64,000 nt of DNA, taken from positions 25,906,169 to 25,970,168 of the forward strand of contig NC_079317.1 in assembly GCF_029931775.1 (NCBI RefSeq). The letters run 5' to 3'. The stretch's first letter is position 1, and each line of letters starts with the position of its first letter. Positions 22,056 to 35,800 of this stretch are shown here, piece after piece. Below the pieces are notes generated by a model. The model had not been told where the DNA came from. It saw only the letters and a list, made by a program, of their open reading frames with translations, and searched no databases. A program made the position numbers and the translations under genes. The DNA is from Euleptes europaea (lineage: Eukaryota; Chordata; Lepidosauria; Squamata; Sphaerodactylidae).

Positions 22056-23369
22056 ATAGCTAAAAAAAAAAATTGTGTGACATTAACCCTACTTCCTTTT
22101 AAACACATTTCAGACACCAGTTAAAATTAGAGTGCTTAGTAGTGTTTGATAACAGAGGCCTAACTGGGAGAATTCAGAGCATTCATTCTGTACCATAAAG
22201 CTTGTATGTACCTTCAGGTCTGCTTGTGGACAACTGAACACAAAAACTACCAATTAAGGCTAAGTTATAGAATTGTTTATATGTCTGCATTAAAATTGAA
22301 ATGTTGCAGTTCTGAGTCATGCTTAAATGATTACAAGAGGGGACCTGCAGAGAAAGGGAAAACTGCACCCCCACTCACACACTGCTGGATTAATCTCCAC
22401 TTCCCCCCCACTCACCTTTACTTCCTGAACCTAGTGGCTACTGCTTCCAGATTCTAGGTTGACAAGGCAACTCTTCACAACATTGATGCCTCCAGCTCAT
22501 GTCATGCTTTGGGAAATCAGTGCCCTTTGGGGGAGTTAGTGCCATGTTCCAACCTGGTAACCCACCTGGCATGTCTGGGAGAAAGCATTAAAATCTGCAG
22601 CTGATTCCCCAAAGTTGACAATTTTTTGCCAACCCAAAAAGGAATCAGAGTTCTTGTGAGGCCATTTCTGTTTTGAGGAAATAAAATATGTATTGTCAAA
22701 ATGAAATCTATCCTACCCTTGAAGAGGATTGTTTAAGTTTAGAAGACTCTGGGCCAAGTAGTGGATTGAGAAGAGGAATACCTTTGCTCGGTGTGTTTTC
22801 TTTGTGCTTACTTCTGCAATCTGCTCTACCTTCACTGTGTGTCTCAGCCAAGTCATAGCCCCACATTTTTTGCACGCAACAGAACTGGATTGAACACCGC
22901 ACATGTTTATCATCAACTGCTGACATAGACATGACCACAGCCAAGATGGCAAAACACATATGACTTAAATCAAGAGGACTGAGGTCATCTGTTGATCTGA
23001 TCACTAGTTTACAGTGATATGCTGTTGAATGCACAAGACATCACACAATAAACTGCACACAGTTGCTAGCAGCAGAAAGGCCATTGCCTAAGCATGTTTT
23101 CATGGAAAACACAATAATTTCAATAGCTGAAAATCAGCAACAGTGAAAAGGATGCTTTATTTGAGATTTATGATCATTACAATGATTATTGGAATTTTTT
23201 GCTATACTCATAATTGTTGCTCTGCTCATAGATCGGCAACACCATGCCTATTGCCTATCAGAATGTGCTTTCAGACTTAAAAGTTCCTTATTTCCTCTAA
23301 AATATCTTCAGGTTATTGCACACTACAGGGAAGGGCTTCTTTATCAACCCTGCATCATATCCCCATCCA
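22056..23369. other. Intergenic region between convergent GPR68 and DGLUCY
   Basis: It holds no recognised exon. A minus-strand open frame at 22708-23034 has no family resemblance and no start context worth calling. Confidence 0.4.
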
Positions 23370-23379
23370 TTTATTTATT
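23370..23379 (-). terminator. DGLUCY: Candidate DGLUCY polyadenylation signals
   Basis: Two overlapping AATAAA motifs (minus strand) lie about 320 nt after the DGLUCY stop codon. If used, the convergent GPR68 and DGLUCY transcripts would end roughly 1.6 kb apart. Confidence 0.4.
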
Positions 23380-23694
23380 TTGCTTAACATTCCACTTGAA
23401 ATGATGATCTCAAATCTCGCTTGTTAGTTTGTGACATTTCATGTGGTCCTAATAAAAGATACTATGCTACCACTGCTTTAGATTTTATCTAAAGTTAAAT
23501 TGTAGGATTACACTGATTCAACAGGCTCCATTGTAGACAAAATACCTTTCGGATGCCATACAGTTAAATTGTTTTTAGTCCGTTCCACCTCATTCAGGAT
23601 CAAGGAAACGGGATAAGTAGCTGCTGCCAACACAGCGGTGTCATCTACACTCTACTAAAAACATGCCAACAGATCACCACGGGTTAGAGGAAAG

Positions 23695-23838
23695 TTATTT
23701 CAGAGTTTCCTGCAGAAGCTTCTCAATTGTAAGCGAATGTGTATCATAGAATGGCAGACCATCCACTTCCATTTCCAGACTGGCAGTTATTCCACTGCGG
23801 ACTTTGTGCCGCTGCAATATGCTCAGCAACTTTTCTTC
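23695..23838 (-). CDS. DGLUCY: DGLUCY coding exon 12 (stop codon)
   Basis: It encodes [16 protein letters not shown], then [18 protein letters not shown] and LLQETLK before TAA. [24 protein letters not shown] is the conserved C-terminus of the family. The acceptor is TTTTCTAG. The exon lies about 9.2 kb from exon 11 across a repeat-rich intron. Confidence 0.96.
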   Translation of the reverse strand, partial: EEKLLSILQRHKVRSGITASLEMEVDGLPFYDTHSLTIEKLLQETLK

Positions 23839-26800
23839 CTAGAAAAAAAAGTCAGACAATATTGTCAATATATCCATCATTCAGGCACCACAACTGTCCC
23901 ACTTATGACTCGTTCATTTTTGTTTTTGTTAATGCTGCTAAAACACTGCAACCCGTTTTTCCATTAAATAATCTTTCACAATCTGTTTTTATTTGCTCCA
24001 GTGGTCATCATATGTATTTAGAGCACTGGTTCCCAACCGGGGGTCCATGGACCCCCAGGGGTCCGCGAGAACTAAATTAAGGTCCGCGAAACAAAGTTAT
24101 AAACCCATAATAAATAAATATTTTCAATTAAAAGTATTCTATTATAAAATATATATATTCAAATATTATTCTAAGTTTAATGTTTAACTAACAGTTATGA
24201 TTAAAGTTTATTTTCAAATTCTCTGAATTTTTATTTTGAACCTTGGGGTCCCTGCACCGAGCAAAAAAGTCCTAGTGGTCCCTGGTTGAAAAAAGGTTGG
24301 GAACCACTGATCTAGAGTATACAAACAGAAGGAAGACAGATATTTTCCTTAGTTTTCTGTGATGAGACATTTAGAAAAAGAAATAAAATCTAAATATTAT
24401 AAGGAAAATCTAAATTTACAGGAAAGTGCCTGCATAATCTCCTTTGAACTGTCAGAATGTTAAAAAAAATGGTACCCTGTGATATGGGCTGGGATCACTG
24501 ACATGACAGCAGTGCTTGAATTATGAGGAAAAGATTATTATTATGACTCCCATAAAGACATCCCCAAATTCTACCTCCTGAATGCTCAATTTATCCCTAT
24601 CCTTTCGGCAATCAGTCAAGCCACACCCCGAGCTCTGTTCTTTCAGTGTTCTGTGCAAATTACTCTTAGAATACATTCCATACAAAAGGGGGGAGCCATC
24701 TACATGCATTAATAACCCTCTTTTCCTTTGTTCTCACTGTTCTTTTGAGTGAGTGGGGACCAGAAAGGGACTTGCACCACAATTCAGAGATTACCCCAGC
24801 GGAGAGGTATAAACATAGATGCAGAATGAATGGCCCAAGTGATACACAGAGATACACAGTCCAACTTGGGAAATAACTGAAGATTTGGGTGTGGTGCTGA
24901 GTAAGAATATGATGTGTCCTATGATGTTACTTCTAGGTCAATGGTCACCACATTGTGAGGTTACTTTCCTAAACCTCCCCATTCCTGCAATGTCATTTCT
25001 CAAAAATTGCCTTTTCTATGATATCACTTCTAGGGCACTCTCCTCAAACCCACCTCTTCCTGTGAGGTCACTGCCTCTATTCAAAGTCAAATATAAATTC
25101 CCTAACATATCACTTACTACCCTCCTTTGGATTCCAGCCTATCATAAAACTGATTGCCCTAGAGGAGAACCAGAAAAAAGTTACGCAGCAGGTATCTGAG
25201 CCTCCCCAGTGTTCCACAAGGCCAAAACATAAGCAGTTCATCTCATCGTCCAGAATTTGAGAAACCTTTGCTAATTTTATTATTGGGGGGGTTAACAATA
25301 TTGAGAAGACGCTTGAGCAATCCTAGAGATGTAAAAGATACTTTATAAATATTGTCCAATTTGTCACAGGTTTAACAATCTCTCTCTTTACAGCCACAGG
25401 GCAGGCACTGGGGGATATAGCAGGCCACGTTTGCTTGGGTAGAAGCCATGGCTCAGTGGTGGAGTATCTGCTTGGCATGCAGAAGGTTCTAGGTTCAGTT
25501 CTTAGCATCTCCCATTAAAAGAATCAGGTATGTGATAACTGCTGGAGAAGCAGGCAGAGCATGCTAAGCCTCCGTGGCTGTGTTACAAAGCACACCACTT
25601 GGTGCTCCCCAGGAAGGGCTGACAGGAGGGAGTCAGGGTGATGATGATAAGCACCCAAGTAGGCAATGGAACCACTGGTGAAGGCTGCCTGGCTGGGCAT
25701 GCTTCTGTGGGCAGCTCCACAGAACACTCCAGTCGTCACCTCTCAGGCACCAAGGGGGCTTGCACCGGTAAATTAGCCATTACTTGAACGAGAAATCGCA
25801 ATGGGGCCATCTTCATTCTCTTAACTCCCATAAAAATCAGCCAATTTTCACCAAGCCAGCTCAGCCAGCTCAGCACAACATGGGATATGAGCTTGAATCA
25901 CTATCCTATTTTAACCAGCACATAAAATGTTTCTGGTATGCTTTTCTCTGGGCAATCATAAATTTTTGCAAAACCTTCATTAGCCTTCTTACAAGAGATC
26001 TGGACAGATTGCCCAACATTTCTTTCCTCCATTTATTTTATAAGGATCTTTAGTACAAACAAATGTATTGTGGAAGAGTCTCTACGACCTGGCAACTCAC
26101 TGGCTCTGACTGCGCTGGGCACACCTGGGCAGCCCAAAAGAAGAAAGAAGCCAGGGCAGAGTTGCAGCCTCATTTGGCAGGCTGTGTACAGTTCTGGTCA
26201 CTGTATCTCTAAGAAGATAATGCAAAGCTGGAGAAAAGGGCACCCAAGATAATTAAGGGAGTGGAGCAACTTTCCTATGAGAAAAGGCTAAAGAGTCTGT
26301 GACTATTCAGTTTAGAAAAAAGACAACTAACAAATGATAAAGGCTTATAGAATTATGCACAAGGTAGAGAAATTGGAGAGAGAGCTTTTTCTTCTTTCAT
26401 CATGCTAGAACTCATGAGTACCCAATTAAGTTGACAGGCAATAGATTGAGAATGGACAAAAGGAAGTACTTCTGTAGTGTGAGCAATTATATTGTGGGAT
26501 TTACAGTCAGTGAATACAGTGCTGGCCATGTAGCACAGATAATTTTAAAACTGGATTAGACAAATTCATGGAGGAGAGGTCCCTCAAAGGCTACTAGCCA
26601 TGGTGTCTAGAAGAACCTCTACATTCAGAGGCAACAAAGCTCTGAATACCAAAGCTGAGGCACATCGGTGAAGGCCTTGGCCTCTACGCCCTGTTTGACA
26701 ACCCTCCAAGGCAAGTGGTTGGCCACTGTGTGAAACACAGTCCTTAACCCGATGAACCACTGGTCTGATCCAGCAGGGCTTCTCTTATGTTTTTAACAGG

Positions 26801-29800
26801 ATACATGGAACAGGGCTACTTTGACATAAAGGGGAAATTAGCTAGAGTAGGAAATTCACCTGCATTTGGGCATAAGTATTTAGTAAAGTCTACTGACCTG
26901 AATTTAGCTTTTGTTTCTTTTTAAAATTTGTCTTTAATGGATGGTGGTGCTGAACTTCACGAAAATTTATGCAACTTTTATTGCTGGAGTTCACAATAAA
27001 AGCCACCACGGCAGGGAAATTTAAATTTTCTTTTTCTCTAGAGAGTTGCTCTCATTAACTTTGAGATTTTTCAACTGAAACTTTAAAGTGTCTTTCCATT
27101 ATCTAATTACTAAGAAAGCTTGACTTAGACATATAAAAGGCAAATGAGGAATCCATCTGTGAGCAACTGTTCTTTGCAACCTCTCATTAAATAAATATTA
27201 TACTACTAGAATATCTTTCATACTAATGTTGTTTACAGTGTAGAGACCTAATTATTTCAGTGTCAGGTGTTCCAATGCCACAAAGACTGACTTTCTCCCT
27301 CAGACGCTTCTAATGTTTTCCTAGCAATTAGGAAACAATCATGGAGGTCTGAAGTATGAAGAAGAAGAGTTGGTTTTTCTATGCCGACTTTCTCTACCAC
27401 TTAAGGGAGAATCAAACCAGCTTACAATCACCTTCCCTTCCCTTCCCCACAATAGATACCCTGTGAGGTAGGTGGGACTGAGAGAGCTCTAAGAGAGCTG
27501 TGACTAGCCCAAGGTCACCCAGTTGGCTTCGTGTGTAGGAGTGGGGAAACCAACCCAGTTCACCAGATTAGAGTCCACCGCTCATGTGGAGGAGAGGGGA
27601 ATCAAGCCCGGTTCTCCAGATTAGAGTTCACCGCTCTTAACCACTACATTACGCTGTAAGGGAAAGGCACAGGGATAATGTCAAAGAAAAACTAGGGACA
27701 GCCAGGGAAGAAGTGATAGACCACATGATGAACAATGCAGAGTTTGAAAGCAAGGGTGGGGGAGACATGTGAATGCTGAAGGAATAATGGAAGCGGGAAG
27801 ACAGACTCAAAACAAGCTGGAGTGCAGGGAACTCTGGTCAGACTGAGAAGGCAGAATAGAAGAACAACATGGAATGCTTGACTCACGGTATAAAGGGGGG
27901 CAAGTAGCATCAGGACCAATTGGGAAGGAAACATTTTAACTGTCCCAGCAATTACTTCCTTCAAGCAATATTGACACTACAATTTGGCAATATTAGGTAG
28001 TACTTTTGCAGGACAATGGGATTGCAGGTTGCTAGTCTTCTGCTCTTCTGTATGTGTGTGTTAAGTGCCAATTTATAGGACCCTATTAAAATGTCCTATT
28101 GTTAACGGCCTTGCTCAGATCTTGCAAATTGAAGGCTGTGGCTTCCTTGAGTCAACCCATATCATGTTGGGTCTTCCTCTTTCCTGCTGCCATCCACTTT
28201 TTCTGGCATTATTGTCTTTTCCAGTGAGTACTGTCTTCTCATAAGGTGATCAAAGTACAATAGCCTTAGTTTGGTCATTTTAGCTTCCAGTGAGAGTTCA
28301 GGCTTGATTTGATCTAAAACCCACATATGTCTTTTTAGTGGTTCATGGTATCTGTAAAACTCTTCCAACATCAAATTTCAAATAAATCAACTTCCTTCCT
28401 GTCAGCTTTCTTCATTGTCCCATTTTCAAACCCATACATAGTCATAGGGAATACTATAATATGACTTAATCTTGATCTTGGTTGCCAGCAACACATCCTT
28501 ACACTTCAGCATCTTTTCTAGTTCCTTCATGGTTGCCTATCCCAGTCTCAGTCTTCTTCTAATTTCTTGGTTGCAGTCACCCTTTTGGTTGATAATTGAG
28601 CCGAATAGAAAATCTTTAAATTTCAATTTCTTCATTGTCAGTCCTCAGTATTCATTACTTTTGTCTTCTTGATGTTCAGTTGTAATCCTGCTTTAGTGCT
28701 TTCTGCTTTAACCTTCCTCAGTAGACATTTCAAGTCTTCACTATTTTCTCCCAGTAATGTGGTATCATCTGCATATCTCACATTGTTAATGTTCCTTTTA
28801 CCAGTTTTCACCCCACCTTCATCTAAATCTAATCCAGTTTTCATTATGATACATACTGCATATATATTGAGCAGGCAGGGAAATAAAATAGACCCTTGTC
28901 TAATAACTTTGGCAAATGGAAACCATTCTGTTTCTCCATATTCTATCCTATCAGTAGCCTCCTGACCAGAGTACAGGGTGCACATCAAAACAAACAGATC
29001 TGTAGCTTTAGGAAATGTTCAATTTAATCACAATGTGTCAAGATGCCCAGCAAGTCTTTAATCTTGGAGTAGCAGATAAGGGGGGGGGGAGTGAGAGAGT
29101 GCTCCTCATCAGGAACAAGCCAAAGTTTGTGACAGCTGAAAGCACCAATTATGTGTGGTTTGTTTACACTTGTCTTAGACATCTCTCCCCAATTTTAATA
29201 TGTTCTCATTTTCAATTAACACTGGTCAATTACTAAAAAAAAAAAGTATTTTAAAATGATTCAGCAAAAACACCTCAGACGTCAGAATTTGTTTTCCTTC
29301 CTTACATTTGGAAACATCAGAAACCATAGATCACAAAGCATGACAATGTACATGCTAACAATGCAACACTTCACTCTATATTAATCATGTATCACTGAAG
29401 GTTTGATTCAGCAAAATCATTCTCAGCTTTAATATATCAACCATCACTACAACAACAAATCTCAGATTTACCATCTGAAATATAATAATCAAAAGTAAAA
29501 GATACTGTATTGTACTGTGGGAGACTGACACGGCAAATGGAGGAAAATTTGGTGAAATGTTAGAATTGTTTATTCTAATTCACATTATGTTTTTAATTTC
29601 TAGTTATTAGAAGAAAAAGGCTGAGAGGTGAACCAGAAATAATAGTAGCATCTCCTTGTATGATTTCGGCAGAATTTAAAGTGTACAATGTATAGAAGAC
29701 TGGGGTGAATCTTTCCCCTGTTCACATTTTCCACCCTAAAACTGATTTATTGTAGCCATTTTTTTTCTGGTAAGGCTGTAAAACAGGAGATAACCCGGGA

Positions 29801-32800
29801 GAAAAGCAATGGGGGAGACTGGTTTGGAGACAAGAGCTTACTCCTTATGCTGTACTTTAAATGTCTTCCCTGTTCTGCTATGTAGGAGTTCAGCACAGTC
29901 TGCATTCTAACTTACTGGGTGAGCTACTATAAAATCTAATTTATGCCTAGGAAAGAATCCCTGTATTTTGTACCCTAACATGATTTATCACAGTTGTTGC
30001 CAATTTGTTAAAGGAAGAGGTTTTTTGTCATCCTCAGTAAAAAAGAAATCACTGCAAAACTCAAGTAGTGTCATAAAATATTGTCTTTTTAAATCAGTTG
30101 TGTGTTATCATTTGAGTTTATTTTTATTTAAAAAACAACAACAGGGTTTTTCTCAAGGCCACGGTGAGCCTCCTTCACAAAAATTGTTCCAGTTTTGATC
30201 ACTGACAGAGGTGGAGAATTCAAACTACAGCAGAACTAGGCAGTAATAGAGAATTTATGAGCAGAGATTAAAAGAACATGGTCAGCTTTGCTCAGAAAGA
30301 ATGAGAAAACAACAGACTCTGCCAATATATCAGAGGCCCATAATGAAAAACTAATCAAATTAAAGAATTCAGGAACCATCAAAATGACAGGTGGGCAGCC
30401 CATTCCTGAGGGGGGGAGGCATTTCGCGGCTGGGAGTGGCACAGCCATGCTGCCAAAGAGGCTTCCCGGCCGCCGTGTAGAAATAAAACCTATTTTTAAA
30501 CATTATAAAATAGAAAAAGGGCAAAAAAGCCCCACTGACTTCAGCAGGGCTATGCCACCAAAAAAGGTAGCATACCCACGCTGAGAGGTGTTCCTAGGCT
30601 GAAAGGGGTAAGAAAGGGCGAAAACGCATGGTCACTTTAGCCTCCTTTATTCCCTGTTTCAGCCAGGATTCATCCAGGATCGAATGCACGTTCAGCGAAA
30701 ATGCATGCATTTGATCTTGGCTGAAACAGGGAATAAAGGAGGCTAAAGCGACCTTGCGTTTTCGCCCAAAGATGCCTAAAGGCTGCTCTGCCCCTAGGAA
30801 TGCCCCGGGAACGCACCTCCCTCCATGCAGGCATATGCTGCCTTTTCTGGAATTTAGTTCCCGGAGTGGCAGCACTAGCAGGAGAGGCCGGTGCAGCTTG
30901 TGCCACCCAGGCACCGGTGTAAATGCCCTCCATGCTGGCGTAAGTGCCCCTTATCACAGGATAAATGGGCACTTGCGCTTGTGTGGGGTCATGCCGGTTC
31001 ATAAGAAGCTTCCCCCCCTCAGGAATGTACACTTAGATTGGAAATTAGATAAAGTTACTTAATTATAAATGTAAAAGTGAAATAGTCTCTACAGAATCCT
31101 GGAACAGGGATGTAAAAGTTTGTCAGATCCAAGTCAGATGGACAAAGTTGAGACTGATCTCTCATGATTTCAGTTCTGGTGCTTTTGTGGCAATAAGGAA
31201 TGGTTTGTTCCTCATATATAATCTTAGATGATCCCCCCCCAACACACACACACACACCAGCATTTCTTCTGGAATACTGCAAGAGAAAGGCTTGATGGGT
31301 GGCATCTGGCGTAGATAATTCGTTTCCTGGGGCTGGCTCACTTGATAAGTGCTTGTTCTTTACAGGACCTTTACAGTCCAAAATGCAGTGAGGCCTGGGT
31401 ACATGGACCGTCTCATCCCATATTGTCCAGCCTGCCAGAAGATCTGCCTTACAAGGCCTGCTCTTTGTGCCCCCATCTTCAGATGTCAGGTGGATGGCAA
31501 CCAGAGACAGGGCTTTTTCAGCAGCCGCACCTCCCTTTCCCTTGAGGCGTGCCTGATGTCTGTGTTCCTTTCTTTTAGGCTAGGGTTGCCAGGTCCCTTT
31601 TCGCAACCGGCAGGAGATTTTTGGGGTGGAGCCTGAGGAGGGCAGGGGTTGGGGAGGAACTTCAATGCCATAGAGTCCAATTGCCAAAGCAGCCATTTTT
31701 CTCCAGGTGAACTGATCAGCTGGAGATCAGTAGTAACAGAAGGAGATCTCCAGCTATTACCTGTTAGCTGGCAACCCTATCTTAGGCACCAGGCCCAAAC
31801 ATTACTGTTCACCCAGACTTTTAATTAAGGGGCTAGTTTTTAAATAATATTTTAGTCTGGAAACTAGTCTGTGCCAACAGAATCAGTTTCCCCTAGATAT
31901 TTTAGTTACTAAATTTTTCATGGACTCTATTCCAGAAAATACTCTTTTCTTAGCTAAATTTCCATGAGAGTTCAGGCAGCTCGTGACAAGATAACTTCTC
32001 TCATAGGGTACAGCTTGCTATCTCTGGCTTGAATTCTTCATTTTCTCCCTCTTATTCCTAGTTGGGATTGATTGATACTACTTAAGGCGTGTAGGTCAGA
32101 GGAGGAAAGGAAGGAAGGAAGGAAAGGAAGTCTGGAAACTGTTACTTTAAACTGTCAGTGTCCTGTTTTTATGGTATATGTTTTTATGCTGGGTGGGTTT
32201 TTTAATGTTAGATTATAATTAATACCTTTTAATGGTTTTTATTATTTTTTTATTTTGTAAACAACCTCAGGCAAATTCCTGGAGCAGCAGCATTAAATTT
32301 AAACAAACCAACAAATGAGTTTTACTCAACTTCACAGTATGCTTGGTTATCTTATTTTGGATAGAAAAGCAGTTTTCATCCTCATCAGATGGGCTAATTT
32401 TAACATTTTTTCTTTTTGTCTTTCCTTACAGTATGTAGTTTAGCTCAATTGGTCTTCTGGATTATTTGGTCTGCAAGTAGATTCTTTCTCTGGGAGGCCT
32501 ACTGTCTTCACATTGTACAAGCAGATTGTGAGGTGCGCTCAGTTTTTACAACATGTACCAATGGCTTTTTGTCCCTTTCAACTTTGTTAATTTATAATAT
32601 CTACAGAGTTATGCTGGGGTATAACAGACATCCCCTTAAAGCAAGGAATGTCCTTTAAAATTAGGGTACCTAAATGCTAGATTCAATTTGATTCTTTGCT
32701 GAATATTGGAACAAAAGCTGAGGTGTTTCTACTCTCATATCAATTTCTGAATTTTATGAGAGACAGCAATTACAGGTAGCCATGCTACACAGTGATGGAG

Positions 32801-35800
32801 TCATATCTGAATTACAGTGCATGAAAAGTTCTGGTGACTCCCAACATGTGCTCTCTTCTTTGTGATATTTTATTTGGAGTGAATGTGTAAGTACTTATTA
32901 GTTCCTTCTCTTGAGGCACTTAACAGAGCTTATTTTCCATGGCTATCCAACATTCGTAAAAGCCTAAAGCCATTGATAATATTAAAAACTGCAACCTAGA
33001 TGGAAAAATTTCAATAGCCTGTGATAGTCTTTCTGAGTAATCCTCTTCAAAAGGAATACCTTAAGCACAGATGGAAGTGCTGATGCCCAGCTTGCTTTCT
33101 CAGACAACCTGGAGAATCCAATAGCTTTCCTCAAATAGCGGTCATGTACTTCACAGGTATTGAGGACATACAGCGCGCAAGCAACAGCATAACCTCCCCA
33201 GTTAGAAACCCCTAAAAGAGAAAAAAGCCATGTAATGAGATACTAAAGTTTTACATTTCTCGATGGTTTGAACAATGAGTCAAACAGTGTATGAAGAAGA
33301 GGGTTGCCAACTGTTTTCTAGCAGAGATTCAATGTCTAACAGCTGCACAGCTAAAATAAATTTGGAAGATGCATCTTTTCCCATTTCTTTGTCACCGTGC
33401 CCAAAAGTTTCTAGCCATAAGAAAGACAACAGAAAAACTGTTGGCAAAGTTATTTTTCAGAAGAGAAATCTGATATTAAAACATTCCATGCTATTGAATA
33501 GTCTCCTCAAGAAATTATCTGAATGGATGGCCCTTCATAATCTCCCAGGGAAAGAGCAAATTGGATTTTTACCTAACCATTCTACAACAGATCATTGCAC
33601 AGTTCTTGCATTTTTGGCAGAAAAATATCTTAAGTTCCCTAGAGGAAAGTTATATGTTGCTTTTATCGACCTTCTAAGAGCGTTTGACACAGTCGATAGA
33701 CAGATTTTATGGGAGAAACTATGCCATATGGGCCTTGACCAACGCCTTTTGTTTTTATTACCTAACCTCCATACATCCAATACCTGTCAAGTTAGATTCG
33801 ATGAGGGGAGCCTTTTAACCCAAAAAATCCCGGTGACAAAGGGCGTAAAGCAAGGCTGTGTACTGGCACCATCCTTATTTAATTTATTTATTTCAGATCT
33901 CCCTGCTTTTTTAGCTAATACTGATGGTCATGCACCTAAGCTAAGCTCTGAGAAAGTCCCTATTCTGTTATATGCAGATGACGCAGCAGTCCTATCCCTT
34001 TCAAAGATGGGTCTATTAGCTATTGAATAGTTTGCTTAAGGATGCAGTCCTAAAGAGGGGGGACTCCATAGGAGCCAGCATGATCCCACAGTGGTGTATG
34101 TGCCCTTTTAACCCGGGATAAGGGGCACTTACACTGTCACAGGTGGCATCCTGGGAGGTGTTCCTCCAGGGGGCAAAGCTGCCTTTTGGCAGTTTCCTAA
34201 CCCCTTTTGCCCCAGGAACACTCCCTCATGCAGCGGTGTTGCTATGCTACCTTTTTTGGTGGTGAACCCTTGCTGGATTCAATGGGCCGATTTTCAGGTT
34301 TTACAATTTTTTGCCACATTTATTTTCTTTTCGCAGCCGAGAAGCTTCTGAGGAGGAGGCACAACTGTGCCACTCCCAGTCATGGCGGATCTACCCCCCC
34401 CTTCAGGATTGGGCTGTAAGTTTAACTATTGAATTTTCTGATCTAAAGTGACATTTGTAATATTCAGCTGAACTGAATCACTTTCGAGTTCAGAGCTACA
34501 TTCATCTTTTCTGACCAAAGAGATTAGTTCCTAAGCAAAGGCATAATCTTAACAAGAGATCAAAAATTAAACAATCAAACATTGTTTTCCCATGCTTGTG
34601 CTGTATTTTTAAAAGATAGCCAAGTACCTGTTGAATAGGACTTAGATTTTCTTGCACTGTGATAAATATTATTTGCTGAACTTCACATGCTTTGCGAACA
34701 GTGGTTATAACAATTTAGACTTGATGATGATCCAGTACTATATTCAGGAATGCTAGGTGGTACATTCATTCCATTTACCATTCCCAGTAAAGCAAACTAA
34801 GTGACAAGTTAGTGGAGGAAGATAACACAGAAAACTTCTCAAAATTGAAGATACATTTCAAAAAGGTTTATTCTAAGCACAGACAAATAAGCAAACAAGA
34901 AGAATTGGGAAACATCTAATTTAGAAAACGAATATGCCACCTGTCAAAAAAAATGGTTTGTGCCCCCTTCTTTCTAGTCAATATTTCAGGGATTCTAGGG
35001 GAAGGAGGGAATTCAACTTTGACTAAAGAAAAAGTGGGTGACTTGTGCAAACATTCTTCCAAAAAGGTCCAGATTAGTAAACTGTTTCCCCAGGATCATG
35101 TGGGTTTTTGCACCCAGCACCTTTTGGTTTATATGCAAACTAAGTGTGGATTCAGAGGTTTCTGGGAAGGGTACTCCAGAGATTCTTAGACAGGAGGAAA
35201 CACCATTGTCCCAGGTGGCATGATAAGTGACAGGCTGCTCGGATAACCAGCTTGGTGTCAAATTCTGGATGCCAATGTGACCTCCCCATCTTGAAAGAAT
35301 TATGTTCCTGGTCCTGCAGCACAAGCCACAATGAGAATGAAATGCATATCTACCAACATAATGTTTGGGATATGAAGTGCACTGGAGGATTTTTAAAATG
35401 TGTGTATCAACCACCACATTATGCCGATTGTAAGTGTCCCATTTTGGTTTGTTCCACGACTTACCTGCTGCAACTGCAAAATCTGCTTCAACATCACAAG
35501 CGATAACATCTCCATTTTTAATGTACTTCTTCACAGCTTCTTTTACTTTTCCCATTCCTAATTCGTTCCCTCCATCCCCAATGCCTATATTAAAATGGGG
35601 AAAATACAGTGACTCTCATACAAGTTTACAAATATGAACATTTAAAAATACAGTGCTTCAGGTGCTGTTTGTTAATAAACAGCTGGGTAGTAGTTACATT
35701 AATAAACCAAATAGGGCTGAGAATTTTCTCTGAAGCCACTTTGTTTTTATTGATATTCCATAGTGCCAGCAGAAAACTATCGTTCTTTCCTATTGGGGAG

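Noticed and set aside
22708-23034. 108-codon minus-strand open frame between GPR68 and DGLUCY
   Set aside because: No family resemblance, no splice-site support and an intergenic position. It is probably chance.
24900-25140. Possible 70-80-bp tandem array
   Set aside because: The apparent units (CACTTCTAGG, CCTGTGAGGTCAC) are too diverged and uneven to call.
30594-31062. Several overlapping open frames of 100-120 codons
   Set aside because: They arise from the GC-rich repeat copy A and its fold-back, where stops are rare.
33021-33059. Read-through extension of DGLUCY exon 11
   Set aside because: The frame stays open briefly but loses family similarity at the GTATTC donor. The exon at 23838 continues the conserved C-terminus exactly.
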